The notes beneath the pieces were generated by a model, which worked only from the letters and a program-made list of their open reading frames with translations, did not search any database and was not told where the DNA came from. Both the position numbers and the translations under genes were made by a program. A DNA stretch of 39,938 nt from Betaproteobacteria bacterium (lineage in GTDB: Bacteria > Pseudomonadota > Gammaproteobacteria > Burkholderiales > SG8-41), in NCBI GenBank assembly GCA_947467315.1, contig CANIID010000012.1, positions 1 to 39,938 on the forward strand, written 5' to 3'. This document shows, one piece after another, positions 15,355 to 24,203 of this stretch; the stretch's first letter is position 1, and every line of letters begins with the position of its first letter.

Positions 15355-15490
15355 GGCGTGAGGATAGGTAGGTTGATTTTTCCGGCGGAGGTCGCCGGCG
15401 GTTTTTGCAGTGAAGCACGGAGCGTATCAGGTCTCGCTGCATCAGGCGATCACGCGCCGGCGCGCAACGCGTATGCGCACGGGAATTATG

Positions 15491-15512
15491 GCGCAAAAAC
15501 AAATGATTACCC
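15491..15512 (-). promoter_or_regulatory. 22-bp AT-rich element, copy h (weakest match)
   Basis: The minus strand reads TAATCATTTGTTTTTG within the site, keeping TAA, the central A and TGTTTTT of the consensus but not the AT-rich right flank. It lies in the divergent region between the NHL gene (start 15354) and the FAH gene (start 15612). Confidence 0.35.
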
Positions 15513-15611
15513 TCGGTCATGCCAGCCACAGCGGGCGCCCGCGACGGGGGCATCTGCTAGAATTCGCGAGCCGTAATTACCGCCCGCCTCCATCGTTTAG
15601 TGAAAGGCCCC

Positions 15612-16634
15612 ATGCGCCTCGTCAGTTTTGAAGTGCAAACCACGCTCGGCAAATTCGAGCGCATCGGCGCGTTGGCGCATGACACGATCGTCGATCTCAA
15701 CGCCGCGTGTACCGCGTATTTCGCCACGTCGCAGGAGGCCAATGCCGCGCGCCGTCAAGCGTTGGCACTGGTGCCGCCCGACATGATTGCGTTTCTGGAA
15801 GGTGGCGCCGTTGGCCGCGAGATGGCGGACAAGGCCGTCGCGTACGCGGGCGAACGGCTGCGCGGCGAAACATCGCCGCTCGGCCCTGACGGTCAACGCC
15901 TGACGTTTGACGAAAGCGAAATCCGCTGGCTGGCGCCGGTGCCGCGCCCGCCGATGATTCGCGACGGCATTTTGCTGCTCGATCATTACCGCGTGGGCAT
16001 GGAGCGTTTGTTCAAAATCGGCAAGGAAGATTTGATTCCGCCCGCCGCGCGTTCGATTCCGATTTACTGGAAGCCCAGCCGCGCCGCCGTCGCGGGCCAC
16101 CGGCAGCCGATTCAATGGCCGCGCTACAGCGAAAAACTCGATTACGAATTTGAACTGGGTTTGTATATCGGCAAGCGCGGCAAAAATATTCCCGTCGAGC
16201 GCGCGTGGGAGCACGTCGCCGGCTACACTGTGTTCAATGATCTCGGTCTGCGCGATTTGCAGCCCGCCGAAATGTCGTTGCGCCTTGGCCCGACCAAGGC
16301 CAAGGACTTCGAAACCTCCAAGGTGATGGGGCCGTGCCTGGTCACCGCGGATGAGCTGCCGGGCGTTGCCAGGGGCGAGCATTTGCGCATGACCACGCGC
16401 ATCAACCAGGAAACCTGGTTTGACGGCAAGATCAGCGGCTGGGCTTTCACCTTCGCCGAATTCATCGCGTATGTGTCGCGCGAAGAAACGCTGGAAGTCG
16501 GCGACTTTTTCGGCTCCGGCCCGCCCGCGTTCAGCGTAGGCTTTGAACTCGACCGCTGGATCAAGCCGGGCGACACGCTCGAATGCGAGATCGAAGGTAT
16601 CGGCAAGCTGGTGAATCGCATCGTGCGTGAATAA
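15612..16634 (+). CDS. Fumarylacetoacetate hydrolase (FAH) family protein
   Basis: 340 aa from the ATG. A GTG 12 nt earlier is in frame, but AAAGG sits between the two and favours the ATG. The FAH fold is evident from IPIYWKPSRAAVAGH at about residue 150, DYEFELGLYIGKRGKNI (the acidic metal-binding pair), YTVFNDLGLRDLQ (third acid), and a GDFFGSGPPAFSVGFELDRW C-terminus. Family members hydrolyse or decarboxylate C-C bonds in 2-oxo acids from aromatic degradation, using Mg2+ or Mn2+. Two Bug receptors follow within 28 nt each. This implies uptake and cleavage of one compound. The exact substrate is not determined. Confidence 0.93.
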   Translation: MRLVSFEVQTTLGKFERIGALAHDTIVDLNAACTAYFATSQEANAARRQALALVPPDMIAFLEGGAVGREMADKAVAYAGERLRGETSPLGPDGQRLTFDESEIRWLAPVPRPPMIRDGILLLDHYRVGMERLFKIGKEDLIPPAARSIPIYWKPSRAAVAGHRQPIQWPRYSEKLDYEFELGLYIGKRGKNIPVERAWEHVAGYTVFNDLGLRDLQPAEMSLRLGPTKAKDFETSKVMGPCLVTADELPGVARGEHLRMTTRINQETWFDGKISGWAFTFAEFIAYVSREETLEVGDFFGSGPPAFSVGFELDRWIKPGDTLECEIEGIGKLVNRIVRE

Positions 16635-16661
16635 CGCAGGATGCTTCTACAGGAGACTCCC

Positions 16662-17630
16662 ATGAAAACGCCGCGTTTATTCGTTGTCGTGATTGCGCTG
16701 GTTGCACTTTGCATGACCGGCGCCGCGCACGCACAAACCTATCCGTCGCGCGTGGTGCGCTACATCGTTACCGACGCCGCCGGCAGCGGCACCGATTTGC
16801 TGGCGCGCATTGTCGCGGAAGGTCTCACCGAAGCGTTCGGCCACCAGGTGATTGTCGATAACCGTCCGGGCGCGGGCGGCAACATCGGCGCGGAACTCGG
16901 CGCGCGCGCCAACGCCGACGGCTACACACTGGTGCAGGTGGCCACTACGCACGCGGTGAACGCCACGCTGTATAAAAATCTCGGCTACAACCTCACCCGC
17001 GATCTCACCGGCGTGTCGCAACTGGCGGGCGGGCCGTCGGTGGTGGTGGTGTCGTCGAATGCGCCGGCGAAGACGGTGGCCGATTTCGTCGCCGCGGCCA
17101 AGGCCAAACCCGGCGCGCTGACCTACGGCTCGGCGGGCACCGGCACGTGTTCGTTTCTCGCGGGCGAATTGTTCCGGCGGCAAGCCGCGCTGAACATGAT
17201 GCACGTGCCGTACAAAGGCGGGCCGCCGGCGGTTACCGCGGCGGTGTCGGGCGAAATCTCGGTTTATTTTTCACCGATGTCGGCGGCGCTGCCGATGGTG
17301 CGCCAGGGCCGCTTGCACGCGCTGGCGGTGTCCACCGCCAAACGTCTCGAGCAATTGCCCAACGTACCGACGGTCGCCGAAGCGGGCTTGCCCGGTTATC
17401 AATTCACCTGCTGGTACGGCCTGATGGCGCCCGCCGCCACGCCGCCCAAAGTGATCGCGGCGGTGCATGCCGCCGTGGTCAAGGTGCTGGCGAATCCGAA
17501 CGCGCAAAAGCGGCTTGCGGATTTGGGATTCATCGCCGTAGGCGACAAGCCGGAAGAATTTACCGCGCATGTCAAAGCGCAGGTCGAAGCGTTGCGGCCC
17601 ATCGTGCGCGAATTACCCTCACCCCAATAA
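16662..17630 (+). CDS. Bug-family receptor 6 (AGSG-type subgroup)
   Basis: 322 aa with AGGAGA 5 nt before the ATG and a signal peptide ending AAHAQ. The core is YPSRVVRYIVTDAAGSGTD, in which AAGSG replaces the usual PPGG. It shares this feature and the blocks THAVNATLY, YFSPMSAALP and DLGFIAVGDKPEEF with the receptor at 2766-3746. It also has an extra Cys in GTGTCSFLAG and another in FTCWYGLM, close enough in the fold to merit checking for a disulfide. The gene follows the FAH gene by 27 nt and precedes another Bug gene by 28 nt, so the three form one transcription unit. Confidence 0.94.
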   Translation: MKTPRLFVVVIALVALCMTGAAHAQTYPSRVVRYIVTDAAGSGTDLLARIVAEGLTEAFGHQVIVDNRPGAGGNIGAELGARANADGYTLVQVATTHAVNATLYKNLGYNLTRDLTGVSQLAGGPSVVVVSSNAPAKTVADFVAAAKAKPGALTYGSAGTGTCSFLAGELFRRQAALNMMHVPYKGGPPAVTAAVSGEISVYFSPMSAALPMVRQGRLHALAVSTAKRLEQLPNVPTVAEAGLPGYQFTCWYGLMAPAATPPKVIAAVHAAVVKVLANPNAQKRLADLGFIAVGDKPEEFTAHVKAQVEALRPIVRELPSPQ

Positions 17631-17640
17631 CAAAATAACT

Positions 17641-17662
17641 CAATAAAAACAAATACTTATGA
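17641..17662 (-). promoter_or_regulatory. 22-bp AT-rich element, copy c
   Basis: The minus strand reads TCATAAGTATTTGTTTTTATTG-like sequence. On the plus strand its end (ACTTATGA) contains the start codon of the Bug gene 17659-18657. It is oriented opposite to that gene, unlike copies a, b and f. Confidence 0.5.
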
Positions 17663-18657
17663 TAATATCTCGCCATGGCATTGGCTACGCTGCCGGCACA
17701 CTGGCGCTCGCGGTCTGGGTTGATGCAGCGCATGCGCAACGTAGCGACGACGCCGCGCGCGGCTTTCCCGCGCGCCCCATCCGCGTGGTGATCGGCTTCA
17801 CGCCCGGTGGCCAGCCCGACATCGTGACGCGATTGATCGCGCCCAAACTCGGCGAGCTGCTCGGCCAGCCGCTGGTGGTGGACAACCGCCCCGGCGCGGG
17901 CGGCACCGTCGGCACCAAGATCGTGGTCGATGCACAGCCCGATGGTTACACGATCTTGACCGCATCATCGTCGCACGCGGTGGCGCCAGCGATCTACGCC
18001 AAGCTGCCGTACGATTCGCTGAAAGACATCGTGGGCATTTCCATGACCTCCGCCGCCTCGTATGTGCTGGTGGCCGCACCCGCGCTCGGCATCAAAAGCG
18101 TGCAGGAGCTGGTGGCGATGGCGAAGGCAAAGCCGGGGCAGCTCAATTATTCCTCGGCGGGCACCGGCAGCGGCATGCACTTCGCGGTGGAGGTGTTCAA
18201 GCAAGCGACGCAAATCGATGCGACGCACGTACCGTATAAAGGCGTGCCCGAAGCAATGAACGACGTGGTAGGCGGTCGCGTGCAATTCACTCTGGCGCCG
18301 CTCGGTGCATCCATCGGCCTGGTGCGCGAAGGCCGGCTGCGCGGATTGGCGGTGGCCTCACCCAAGCGCGCCGGCGTGCATCCCGATATACCCACCATCG
18401 CGGAATCAGGCTATCCGGGCTTTCGCTGGGATTCCTGGAGCGGCCTCTTCGCACCCGCGAAAACCCCGCGCGCCGTCATCAACCGTTTGAATCGCGACGT
18501 GGTGCGCGTGCTCACCGAGCCCGAGATGCAACAGCGCTTTGCGACCATGGGCATGGAAACCGCGCCCACCACGCCGGAGCAAATCGATAAATTCGTCGCG
18601 GATCAACTGGCGCTGGTGATGCAGTTGGCGAAGAAGGCGGGCATACAGGCACGCTAA
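17659..18657 (+). CDS. Bug-family receptor 7
   Basis: 332 aa. The signal peptide ends DAAHAQ, followed by an unusual acidic spacer (RSDDAARG) before the core FPARPIRVVIGFTPGGQPD. QPDGYTILTASSSHAV, GSGMHFAVEVF and HVPYKGVPEAM follow. The ATG lies at the edge of an AT-rich element and has no Shine-Dalgarno sequence, so translation may rely on coupling to receptor 6, which ends 28 nt earlier. It is the third gene of the FAH-Bug-Bug unit. Two receptors with one hydrolase suggest two related ligands, or ligands at different affinity. Confidence 0.93.
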   Translation: MIISRHGIGYAAGTLALAVWVDAAHAQRSDDAARGFPARPIRVVIGFTPGGQPDIVTRLIAPKLGELLGQPLVVDNRPGAGGTVGTKIVVDAQPDGYTILTASSSHAVAPAIYAKLPYDSLKDIVGISMTSAASYVLVAAPALGIKSVQELVAMAKAKPGQLNYSSAGTGSGMHFAVEVFKQATQIDATHVPYKGVPEAMNDVVGGRVQFTLAPLGASIGLVREGRLRGLAVASPKRAGVHPDIPTIAESGYPGFRWDSWSGLFAPAKTPRAVINRLNRDVVRVLTEPEMQQRFATMGMETAPTTPEQIDKFVADQLALVMQLAKKAGIQAR

Positions 18658-18672
18658 CACGTAGGGATTTAG

Positions 18673-18840
18673 TTAGCGTGCGGCATCGGGGAGCACTTGA
18701 TCTGGCACCACGTGTCCGACTGCTATTGGAAATCTGAATGCGTCAAATCGACCCACACCTGCCATTTGATCTACTCCGAAGCAGCCGTTCAGGCCCATGG
18801 CGAACAGCAGGCGCTTTGGCGCTTGCTGCTACGACACTAA
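18673..18840 (+). other. Open stretch without a start codon, possible gene remnant
   Basis: Between two convergent Bug genes an open frame of 55 codons plus stop has no ATG. It encodes a Cys/His/Trp-rich peptide (GEHLIWHHVSDCYWKSEC, then STHTCHLIYSEAA and ALWRLLLRH). The composition is unlike the Bug genes and looks protein-like. It starts after a TAG at 18670 and ends overlapping the stop of the minus-strand receptor. It may be the 3' remnant of a lost gene. Family not recognised; a chance open frame is possible. Confidence 0.3.
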
Positions 18841-19826
18841 TCCGCCTTGATACCCGCGTCCTTGATCACCTTCGCCCACTTCGCGATTTCGATTTTAATG
18901 GCAGCGGCGAATTCCTCGGGCGAGTTGCCGATGCCCTCCAGACCGAGTGCGGCGAATTTGACGCGCACATCAGCCAGCGCAAGCGCCTTGGCCGATTCGA
19001 GATGGATCTGGCGGATGATCGTTATTGGCGTTTTGGCCGGCGCGAGTACGCCATACCAATTGGAAAAATCAAAACCCGCATAGCCCGACTCGGCAATAGT
19101 CGGCAATTCCGGGACCACCGACGAACGCTTTAACGAGGTCACTGCAAGCGCGCGCAGCTTCCCCTCACGAACCAGCGGCAAGATATTCGCTGTGGAACTG
19201 AACATCATCGTAACGCGCCCGCCAAGCAGGTCCGTCACTGCCGCGCCAGCGCCCTTGTAGGGAATGTGCCGTAGGTCAAGGTTTGCCGCGGATTTCAGCA
19301 ACTCAGCGGCGATGTGTGTGGCGCTGCCGCTGCCGGCAGAGGCGAACGTGAGTCCGCCCGGTTGTGCTTTGGCCAAGGCAACCAATTCCTTGATGCTCTT
19401 CGCCGGCACGGCATTGTGCACGGCTAGAACTGTCGGCGAAATGGCAACGGGCGACACCGGCGCGAAATCTTTCTCCGGGTCATACGCCAATTTGTACAAA
19501 CTTGGATTGATGGCGAGCTGTGATTGACCCAGCAGGCCCAGCGTGTAGCCATCCGGCGCCGCCTTCGCGACGCGGTCGGCTGCAATACTACCGCCAGCGC
19601 CAGTCACATTGTCGATCACCACCGGCTTGCCCCATGTCTCGGTTAACTTTTGCCCAAGCAAACGCGCGACAGTGTCCGGCGTATTGCCGGGCGGGAACCC
19701 GAGTACGAGGTGTATCGGCTTTTCGGGGTAAGGCGTTTGTGCGGCTGCACTGCCCGCTATCACCAGCGCCAATAGGCCAAACTTGAGTTTGAGTAACCGC
19801 GAGGAATTGCACTGAACACTTATCAT
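18837..19826 (-). CDS. Bug-family receptor 8
   Basis: 329 aa from the ATG that has AAAGG 8 nt upstream. A GTG three codons earlier is in frame but lies inside the ribosome site. The signal peptide ends AGSAAAQ. The core is YPEKPIHLVLGFPPGNTPD, with PGN in place of PGG. APDGYTLGLLGQSQLAINPSLY, HIPYKGAGAAV and FDFSNWYGVLAPAKTP follow. Its ribosome site falls in one arm of a 14-bp palindrome (19835-19848), suggesting control of initiation. It is the most downstream of five receptors reading leftward, but 274 nt separate it from the next one, so it probably has its own promoter. Confidence 0.94.
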   Translation of the reverse strand: MISVQCNSSRLLKLKFGLLALVIAGSAAAQTPYPEKPIHLVLGFPPGNTPDTVARLLGQKLTETWGKPVVIDNVTGAGGSIAADRVAKAAPDGYTLGLLGQSQLAINPSLYKLAYDPEKDFAPVSPVAISPTVLAVHNAVPAKSIKELVALAKAQPGGLTFASAGSGSATHIAAELLKSAANLDLRHIPYKGAGAAVTDLLGGRVTMMFSSTANILPLVREGKLRALAVTSLKRSSVVPELPTIAESGYAGFDFSNWYGVLAPAKTPITIIRQIHLESAKALALADVRVKFAALGLEGIGNSPEEFAAAIKIEIAKWAKVIKDAGIKAD

Positions 19827-19834
19827 ATCCGCCA

Positions 19835-19848
19835 CCTTTCGCGAAAGG
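19835..19848 (-). promoter_or_regulatory. Palindrome covering the ribosome-binding site
   Basis: CCTTTCGCGAAAGG is a perfect 14-bp palindrome. On the minus strand its second arm contains the AAAGG that serves the ATG at 19826. In RNA a CCUUU/AAAGG stem with a CGCG loop would hide the ribosome site. It could also be a dimeric protein operator. Confidence 0.4.
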
Positions 19849-20100
19849 CGCGCCGGGATACGCCAAGTTACGGGGCTGGGAGTGCGCGCTATGCGTACAG
19901 GCAGTCATCCAGTGCGCATCGTAGGCTGATATAGGGCACAGCACAACAGGCGTTAAATTGCCCTTTCAACGGGAATTGCTGGCATAGCGAAACGTAACAA
20001 GGAACGGCAGCAATTGGCCGAAAGTTGCCCGTCGCCAAGCCCAGCCATCACACGCCCTCTCCAATAAAATCTCGACTTTCACACTTGGCCCGCAAGCTAA

Positions 20101-21081
20101 TCACTCCCCCTTGATCCCCGCCGCCTTCATCAGCGGCCACCATTTGTCGATCTCGGCCTTGTGAAACACGGCGAGCGAGCGCGGCGTCTGCTCTGACACC
20201 GGCGGAATTTCCTGGCCGAGATCGGCAAAACGCTTGCGCACGGTGGGATCCGCGAGCGTATCGACGATGGCCGCGTTGAGCTTGAATTTGGCGTCGCGCG
20301 ATGTGCCCTTGGGCGCCCAGATGCCGTGCCACACTGTTGTATACAAGCCAGGCATGCCGGCTTCGTCGGTGGTGGGGATTTCCGGCGCGGCGGCCTGACG
20401 CTTGCTTGTGGTCACCATGTAGGCGCGCAGCTTGCCCGCGCGCACCTGCTCGATCGCGCCCGATATCTGCGTCATGTAAAGATCAATCTCGCCCGCCAGC
20501 AGCGCCTGCACCGCCGGCGCGCCGCCGCGATACGGCACAAAATCCATCTTCACGCCGACGCGATTCAAAAAATACAGGCCGCCGATATGTGATGAGCTGC
20601 CGATGCCGCCGGTGCCGATCTGAATCTTGCCCTGATTGGTCTTGATCCATTGCACCAGTTCCTTGAGATTCTGCGCGGGCACCACGCTGCGCGTGATGAC
20701 CATTTGCGGATTGGTCGCGATCATCGCTATCGGTTCGAGATCGGTCAGCAGGTCGTAGGTGAGTTTGTATTACGCGCCGTTCACCACGTGCGTGCCCCAA
20801 TGCCCGATGGACAGCGTATAGCCGTCGGGGGCTGAACGCACCACACGCGCCACGCCGATGCTGCCGCCGGCGCCGGTGGTGTTGTCCACGATGATGGTTT
20901 GCCCGAGAAACCGCCGCATCGGCTCGCTCATGATGCGCGCCAGCGTGTCGGTGGGGCCGCCCGCGGAAAACGGCACGACGATGGTGATCTGCCGCGTGGG
21001 CCATGGTTGGGCCACGGCGGTTGAAATCGTACCGATAGTAAAGACTGCACAAAACCAAATTACAACGAGGTGCGTTTTCAT
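20101..21081 (-). pseudogene. Bug-family receptor 9 with in-frame TAA
   Basis: The frame is collinear with a complete Bug protein (326 codons plus stop). A TAA at 20772-20770 interrupts it between HVVNGA and YKLTYDLLTDLEPIAMI. The part before holds the signal peptide (STAVAQ) and the core WPTRQITIVVPFSAGGPTD. The part after holds the remaining domains (GSSSHIGGLYFLN, DFVPYRGGAPAV). No phase change occurs, so one nonsense substitution or a sequencing error explains it. TAA cannot be read as selenocysteine. Internal initiation at 20724 would give only a C-terminal fragment without signal peptide, unlikely to work. It lies 49 nt downstream of the intact receptor 10 gene. Confidence 0.85.
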
Positions 21082-21130
21082 GCTGGCCTCCTGTCTGGCT
21101 AAGTCAGGGTTACGTCCGGGTTATTTCAGC

Positions 21131-22108
21131 TTATTTCACCTCTATCTTGCGCTCCTTCACCACGCGCCGCCACTTGGCGATTTCTTCGCTGACGTGGCGG
21201 GTCATGTCCTCCGGGCTGCCGGGGCGCATGTCGCCGCCCGCCTCGGTAAATTGTTTGATCACATCATTGCCGCCCATGACCGCGCGCAGTTCACGATTTA
21301 ATTTCGCAATAATGGGCTTCGGCGATCCGCCTGTCGCGCCCATGCCCGCGAACGACGTCACCTCATAGCCCGGCAGTATCTGCGACACCGGCGGCAGCTC
21401 CGGCATCTGCGGCGAACGCTCCTTGGAGCAGATGGCGATGCCACGGATGCGGTTGGCACGTATATGCGGTGAAGCGCCGGTGAGCGTCATGAACATGAAA
21501 TCCAGCCGCCCGCCGATCATATCGGTCAGTGCATCGGGGCTGCCTTTGTACGGAATATGCACGGTGTCCGTGCCCGCCATTGAATTAAACAACTCGGCCG
21601 CGAGATGAAACACCGAGCCGATGCCGACTGAACCATAATTTAATTTGCCGGGACTTTTTTTCGCCAGCGCGATCAACTCCGTCGTGCTGCGCGCCGGTGT
21701 ATCGTTGCGCGCGGTAAGCACAAAAGGATAGGTGACAATGGTCGTAATCCAGTCAAACTCCTTCAGCGGATCGTACGGCGTTTTTACCGACGCCGCATGC
21801 GCGGTAAACGCACCGCTGATAAATATCAGCGTGTAACCATCCGGCGTCGCTTTTGCAACGAGGTTCGCACCAATCGCACCGCCCGCGCCGGGACGATTCT
21901 CAATCACGAAGGTTTGGCCCATGCGCTCGGTGAGCCTGGGCGCGAGCACGCGCACCAGAAAATCCGAACTGCCGCCCGCCTGAAAGCCCGACACGATGCG
22001 CACCGGACGCGCCGGGTAACCCGCTGCCTCCGATGTCGCATTGGCGGCGTGCGCCGCGGGACCTGCCGCCGCGCACAGGGCCAGCACCGCCATGGTGAGC
22101 TTCTTCAT
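21131..22108 (-). CDS. Bug-family receptor 10
   Basis: 325 aa from the ATG. An in-frame GTG four codons upstream (22120) is an alternative, since it sits just 3 nt after the stop of receptor 11. The signal peptide ends GPAAHAAN. The core is YPARPVRIVSGFQAGGSSD, with QAGG rather than PPGG. TPDGYTLIFISGAFTAHAA, FHLAAELFNSMAG and HIPYKGSPDAL follow. The ligand pocket should differ from the others because SGAFTA replaces the usual TT/SS loop. Tight packing with receptor 11 indicates co-transcription and possible translational coupling. Confidence 0.93.
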   Translation of the reverse strand: MKKLTMAVLALCAAAGPAAHAANATSEAAGYPARPVRIVSGFQAGGSSDFLVRVLAPRLTERMGQTFVIENRPGAGGAIGANLVAKATPDGYTLIFISGAFTAHAASVKTPYDPLKEFDWITTIVTYPFVLTARNDTPARSTTELIALAKKSPGKLNYGSVGIGSVFHLAAELFNSMAGTDTVHIPYKGSPDALTDMIGGRLDFMFMTLTGASPHIRANRIRGIAICSKERSPQMPELPPVSQILPGYEVTSFAGMGATGGSPKPIIAKLNRELRAVMGGNDVIKQFTEAGGDMRPGSPEDMTRHVSEEIAKWRRVVKERKIEVK

Positions 22109-22123
22109 GCGCCGCTTCACGAT

Positions 22124-23104
22124 CTATTGCGGCTTGTAGCCGATCTGCTTCACCAGGTTGGCGTACAGCACGATTTCTTTCTTGATCAGGGCGGTGAGTT
22201 CTTCCGGTGTGGAACCCACGGCGTCCAGGCCCTGACTGGCGAGGCGCTCTTTGATATCCGGCAGCCGAAGTATACGCATCAGTTCCTGCGAAATTTTAGA
22301 CACCAGCGGTCGGGGCGTTTTCGCCGGCATCATCACGCTGTGCCAGACAATCTGCTCGAAGCCGGGCAGCGATTCGGCGATGGCCGGCACATCCGGTAGC
22401 ACGGGACTGCGCTTCAAGCCCGTCGCGCCCAGCGCACGCAACTTGCCCGCGTTGATCTGCGGCAAAGCCACCAGCGGACTCATAATGAACATCTGCACTT
22501 CGCCCCCGAGAATGGCATTGACCGCCTGCCCGGTGCCTTTGTAACTGATGGCGACGGTTTTAACACCCGCCATGTGGTTGAACAATTCCGCCGCCAGCAG
22601 ATTGTTGGTGCCGGTGGTCGCGTAATTGAGTTGCCCCGGTCGCGATTTGGCGAGCGCGATAAATTCGGGCACGGTCTTCGCCTGCACGCCCGGATGCACC
22701 ACCATGAAATAGGCGCCCGAGGTGATCTGCGTGATGGGCTGGTAGTCGCGCACGGGGTCATACGGCAGCTTGATATATACGCTGGGGCTGATGGTGAGCC
22801 CCGATGAGGTCGCCAGCAGCAGCGTATAGCCGTCGGGCGCGGCCTTCGCGCCGAGATCAAATCCGACGATGCCGCCGGCGCTGCCGCGATTGTCGACTAC
22901 CACCGATTGTCCCCAGCTCTCGGTGAGCTTTTGCCCCAGCATGCGCGACAGCAGATCGCTCGGCCCGCCGGCGACGAACGGCGCGATAAAGCGAATCGGG
23001 CGGTTGGGATAGCCGGTCGCGGCATCGGCCGCCACGGCACCCGTTGCGACACACGGCAAGAGTGTCAGCAGTAAACCCCGTAACCCATACGATGTGTGTT
23101 TCAT
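22124..23104 (-). CDS. Bug-family receptor 11
   Basis: 326 aa. GGGGGAGTTGCC directly precedes the chosen ATG; a longer in-frame start adds a basic stretch with no signal character. The signal peptide ends GAVAAD. The core is YPNRPIRFIAPFVAGGPSD, with VAGG in place of PPGG. VDNRGSAGGIVGFDLGAKAA, APDGYTLLLATSSGL, LLAAELFNHMAG and VAISYKGTGQAV follow; the usual HVPYKG is changed to ISYKG. It is the upstream member of a pair with receptor 10, and 94 nt separate it from the stop of receptor 12. Confidence 0.93.
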   Translation of the reverse strand: MKHTSYGLRGLLLTLLPCVATGAVAADAATGYPNRPIRFIAPFVAGGPSDLLSRMLGQKLTESWGQSVVVDNRGSAGGIVGFDLGAKAAPDGYTLLLATSSGLTISPSVYIKLPYDPVRDYQPITQITSGAYFMVVHPGVQAKTVPEFIALAKSRPGQLNYATTGTNNLLAAELFNHMAGVKTVAISYKGTGQAVNAILGGEVQMFIMSPLVALPQINAGKLRALGATGLKRSPVLPDVPAIAESLPGFEQIVWHSVMMPAKTPRPLVSKISQELMRILRLPDIKERLASQGLDAVGSTPEELTALIKKEIVLYANLVKQIGYKPQ

Positions 23105-23198
23105 GGCAACTCCCCCACGTTGACGACGAGCGAATGTTATACGCTTTTTTTGCGCAACGGCCACCGTGCCACGGTAACCGGGTGAACTGGCCTGCGCG

Positions 23199-24203
23199 CT
23201 ACTCCGCGTCCACGCTGATGCCGAGCTCTTTCACCAGCCGGCGCCACAGCGGCACCTCCTGCGCGATAAAGCGCTGAAACGCCTCGGGGCTGCTGCCCAG
23301 CGCCTCCGCGCCGTCGGCTTTGTAGCGCTCCGCGATCGCGGCGGATCGCGCGGCCCTGGCGGCGTGCGCACTTAAGGTTTGCAATATCGCCATCGGCGTT
23401 TTTGCCGGCGCGGCCCAGCCTTCAAACGCCCAGGCTTCGTATCCGGCGACGCCTTGCTCCGCGAGCGTCGGCAAATCCGGCAGCAGGCTGGAGCGCTGGG
23501 CGCTGCTCATGCCGAGCGCGCGCAGCTTGCCGATTTTTAACAGCGGCGTGGCGCTGACGATGCCCGCCATCGAAACGTCTATGCGGCCCGCCATCAAGTC
23601 GAGCAATGCCGGCGCGACGCCCTTGTAGGGCACATACGTGGTCTGCGCGCGTATGCCCGCCACCGACAAAAATCGCATCGCCACCAGATGCGTGCCGCTG
23701 CCGATGTTGGTTGCGCCGAGGGTCAGCTGGCTGGGCTGGGCTTTGGCGTACGCAATGAGATCGCCCACCGATTTAATGCCCGAGCCAGCGTAGCCCACCA
23801 AGAGATACGGCGCGCGCGTCAGTTGCGTGACCGCGGCGAAATCCTTGACCGGATCAATCACCAAATCCTTAATCAGAGCCGGTGCAAAGGTGAAACTCGG
23901 CGTCACCGCCAGCAACGTATAACCATCGGGCGCCGCCTTGGCCACGGTGGTGAGCGACGGCACGCTGCCCACGCCGCCGCTGGCGCGGTTGTCCACCACA
24001 ATTTGCTGGCCGATGCTTTCGCTGACCTTCTGCGCGAACAAGCGCATGGTGATATCGGTCGAGCCGCCCGGCGGCTGGGCGACGATGAGGCGGATGGGTT
24101 TGGTGGGGTAGCTTGTCGTGGGTTGCGCGGCGGTCGCTTGCGTAAATAGCGCAGCAATCAAAGCCGGTACGACGCTCACACTAGATGAACCCTTACCCGT
24201 CAT
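23199..24203 (-). CDS. Bug-family receptor 12, start region altered by a repeat
   Basis: 334 aa from an ATG inside the palindromic repeat 24196-24225. This gives a signal peptide with one Lys (MTGKGSSSVSVVPALIAALF to ATAAQ). A GTG at 24179 preceded by AAGGG would give 326 aa and is about equally plausible. Further upstream in-frame codons are only translated repeat (YWILACARM). The core is YPTKPIRLIVAQPPGGSTD. APDGYTLLAVTPSFTFAP, GSGTHLVAMRFL and YVPYKGVAPAL follow. A repeat insertion seems to have replaced the native start and promoter, so expression may be reduced or redirected. Confidence 0.9.
   Translation of the reverse strand: MTGKGSSSVSVVPALIAALFTQATAAQPTTSYPTKPIRLIVAQPPGGSTDITMRLFAQKVSESIGQQIVVDNRASGGVGSVPSLTTVAKAAPDGYTLLAVTPSFTFAPALIKDLVIDPVKDFAAVTQLTRAPYLLVGYAGSGIKSVGDLIAYAKAQPSQLTLGATNIGSGTHLVAMRFLSVAGIRAQTTYVPYKGVAPALLDLMAGRIDVSMAGIVSATPLLKIGKLRALGMSSAQRSSLLPDLPTLAEQGVAGYEAWAFEGWAAPAKTPMAILQTLSAHAARAARSAAIAERYKADGAEALGSSPEAFQRFIAQEVPLWRRLVKELGISVDAE

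Noticed and set aside
14431-15576. 381-codon plus-strand open frame across the NHL gene
   Set aside because: The minus-strand frame shows regular NHL blades; the plus-strand frame has no motif and is a shadow.
20101-20724. A shorter Bug gene starting at the internal ATG 20724
   Set aside because: It would lack the signal peptide and the first ligand-binding loop. The upstream frame encodes both in phase, so a nonsense-disrupted gene fits better.
20770-20772. Recoding of the TAA in receptor 9, by analogy with the selenoprotein
   Set aside because: TAA is not used for selenocysteine or pyrrolysine, and the position aligns with an ordinary residue in other Bug proteins.
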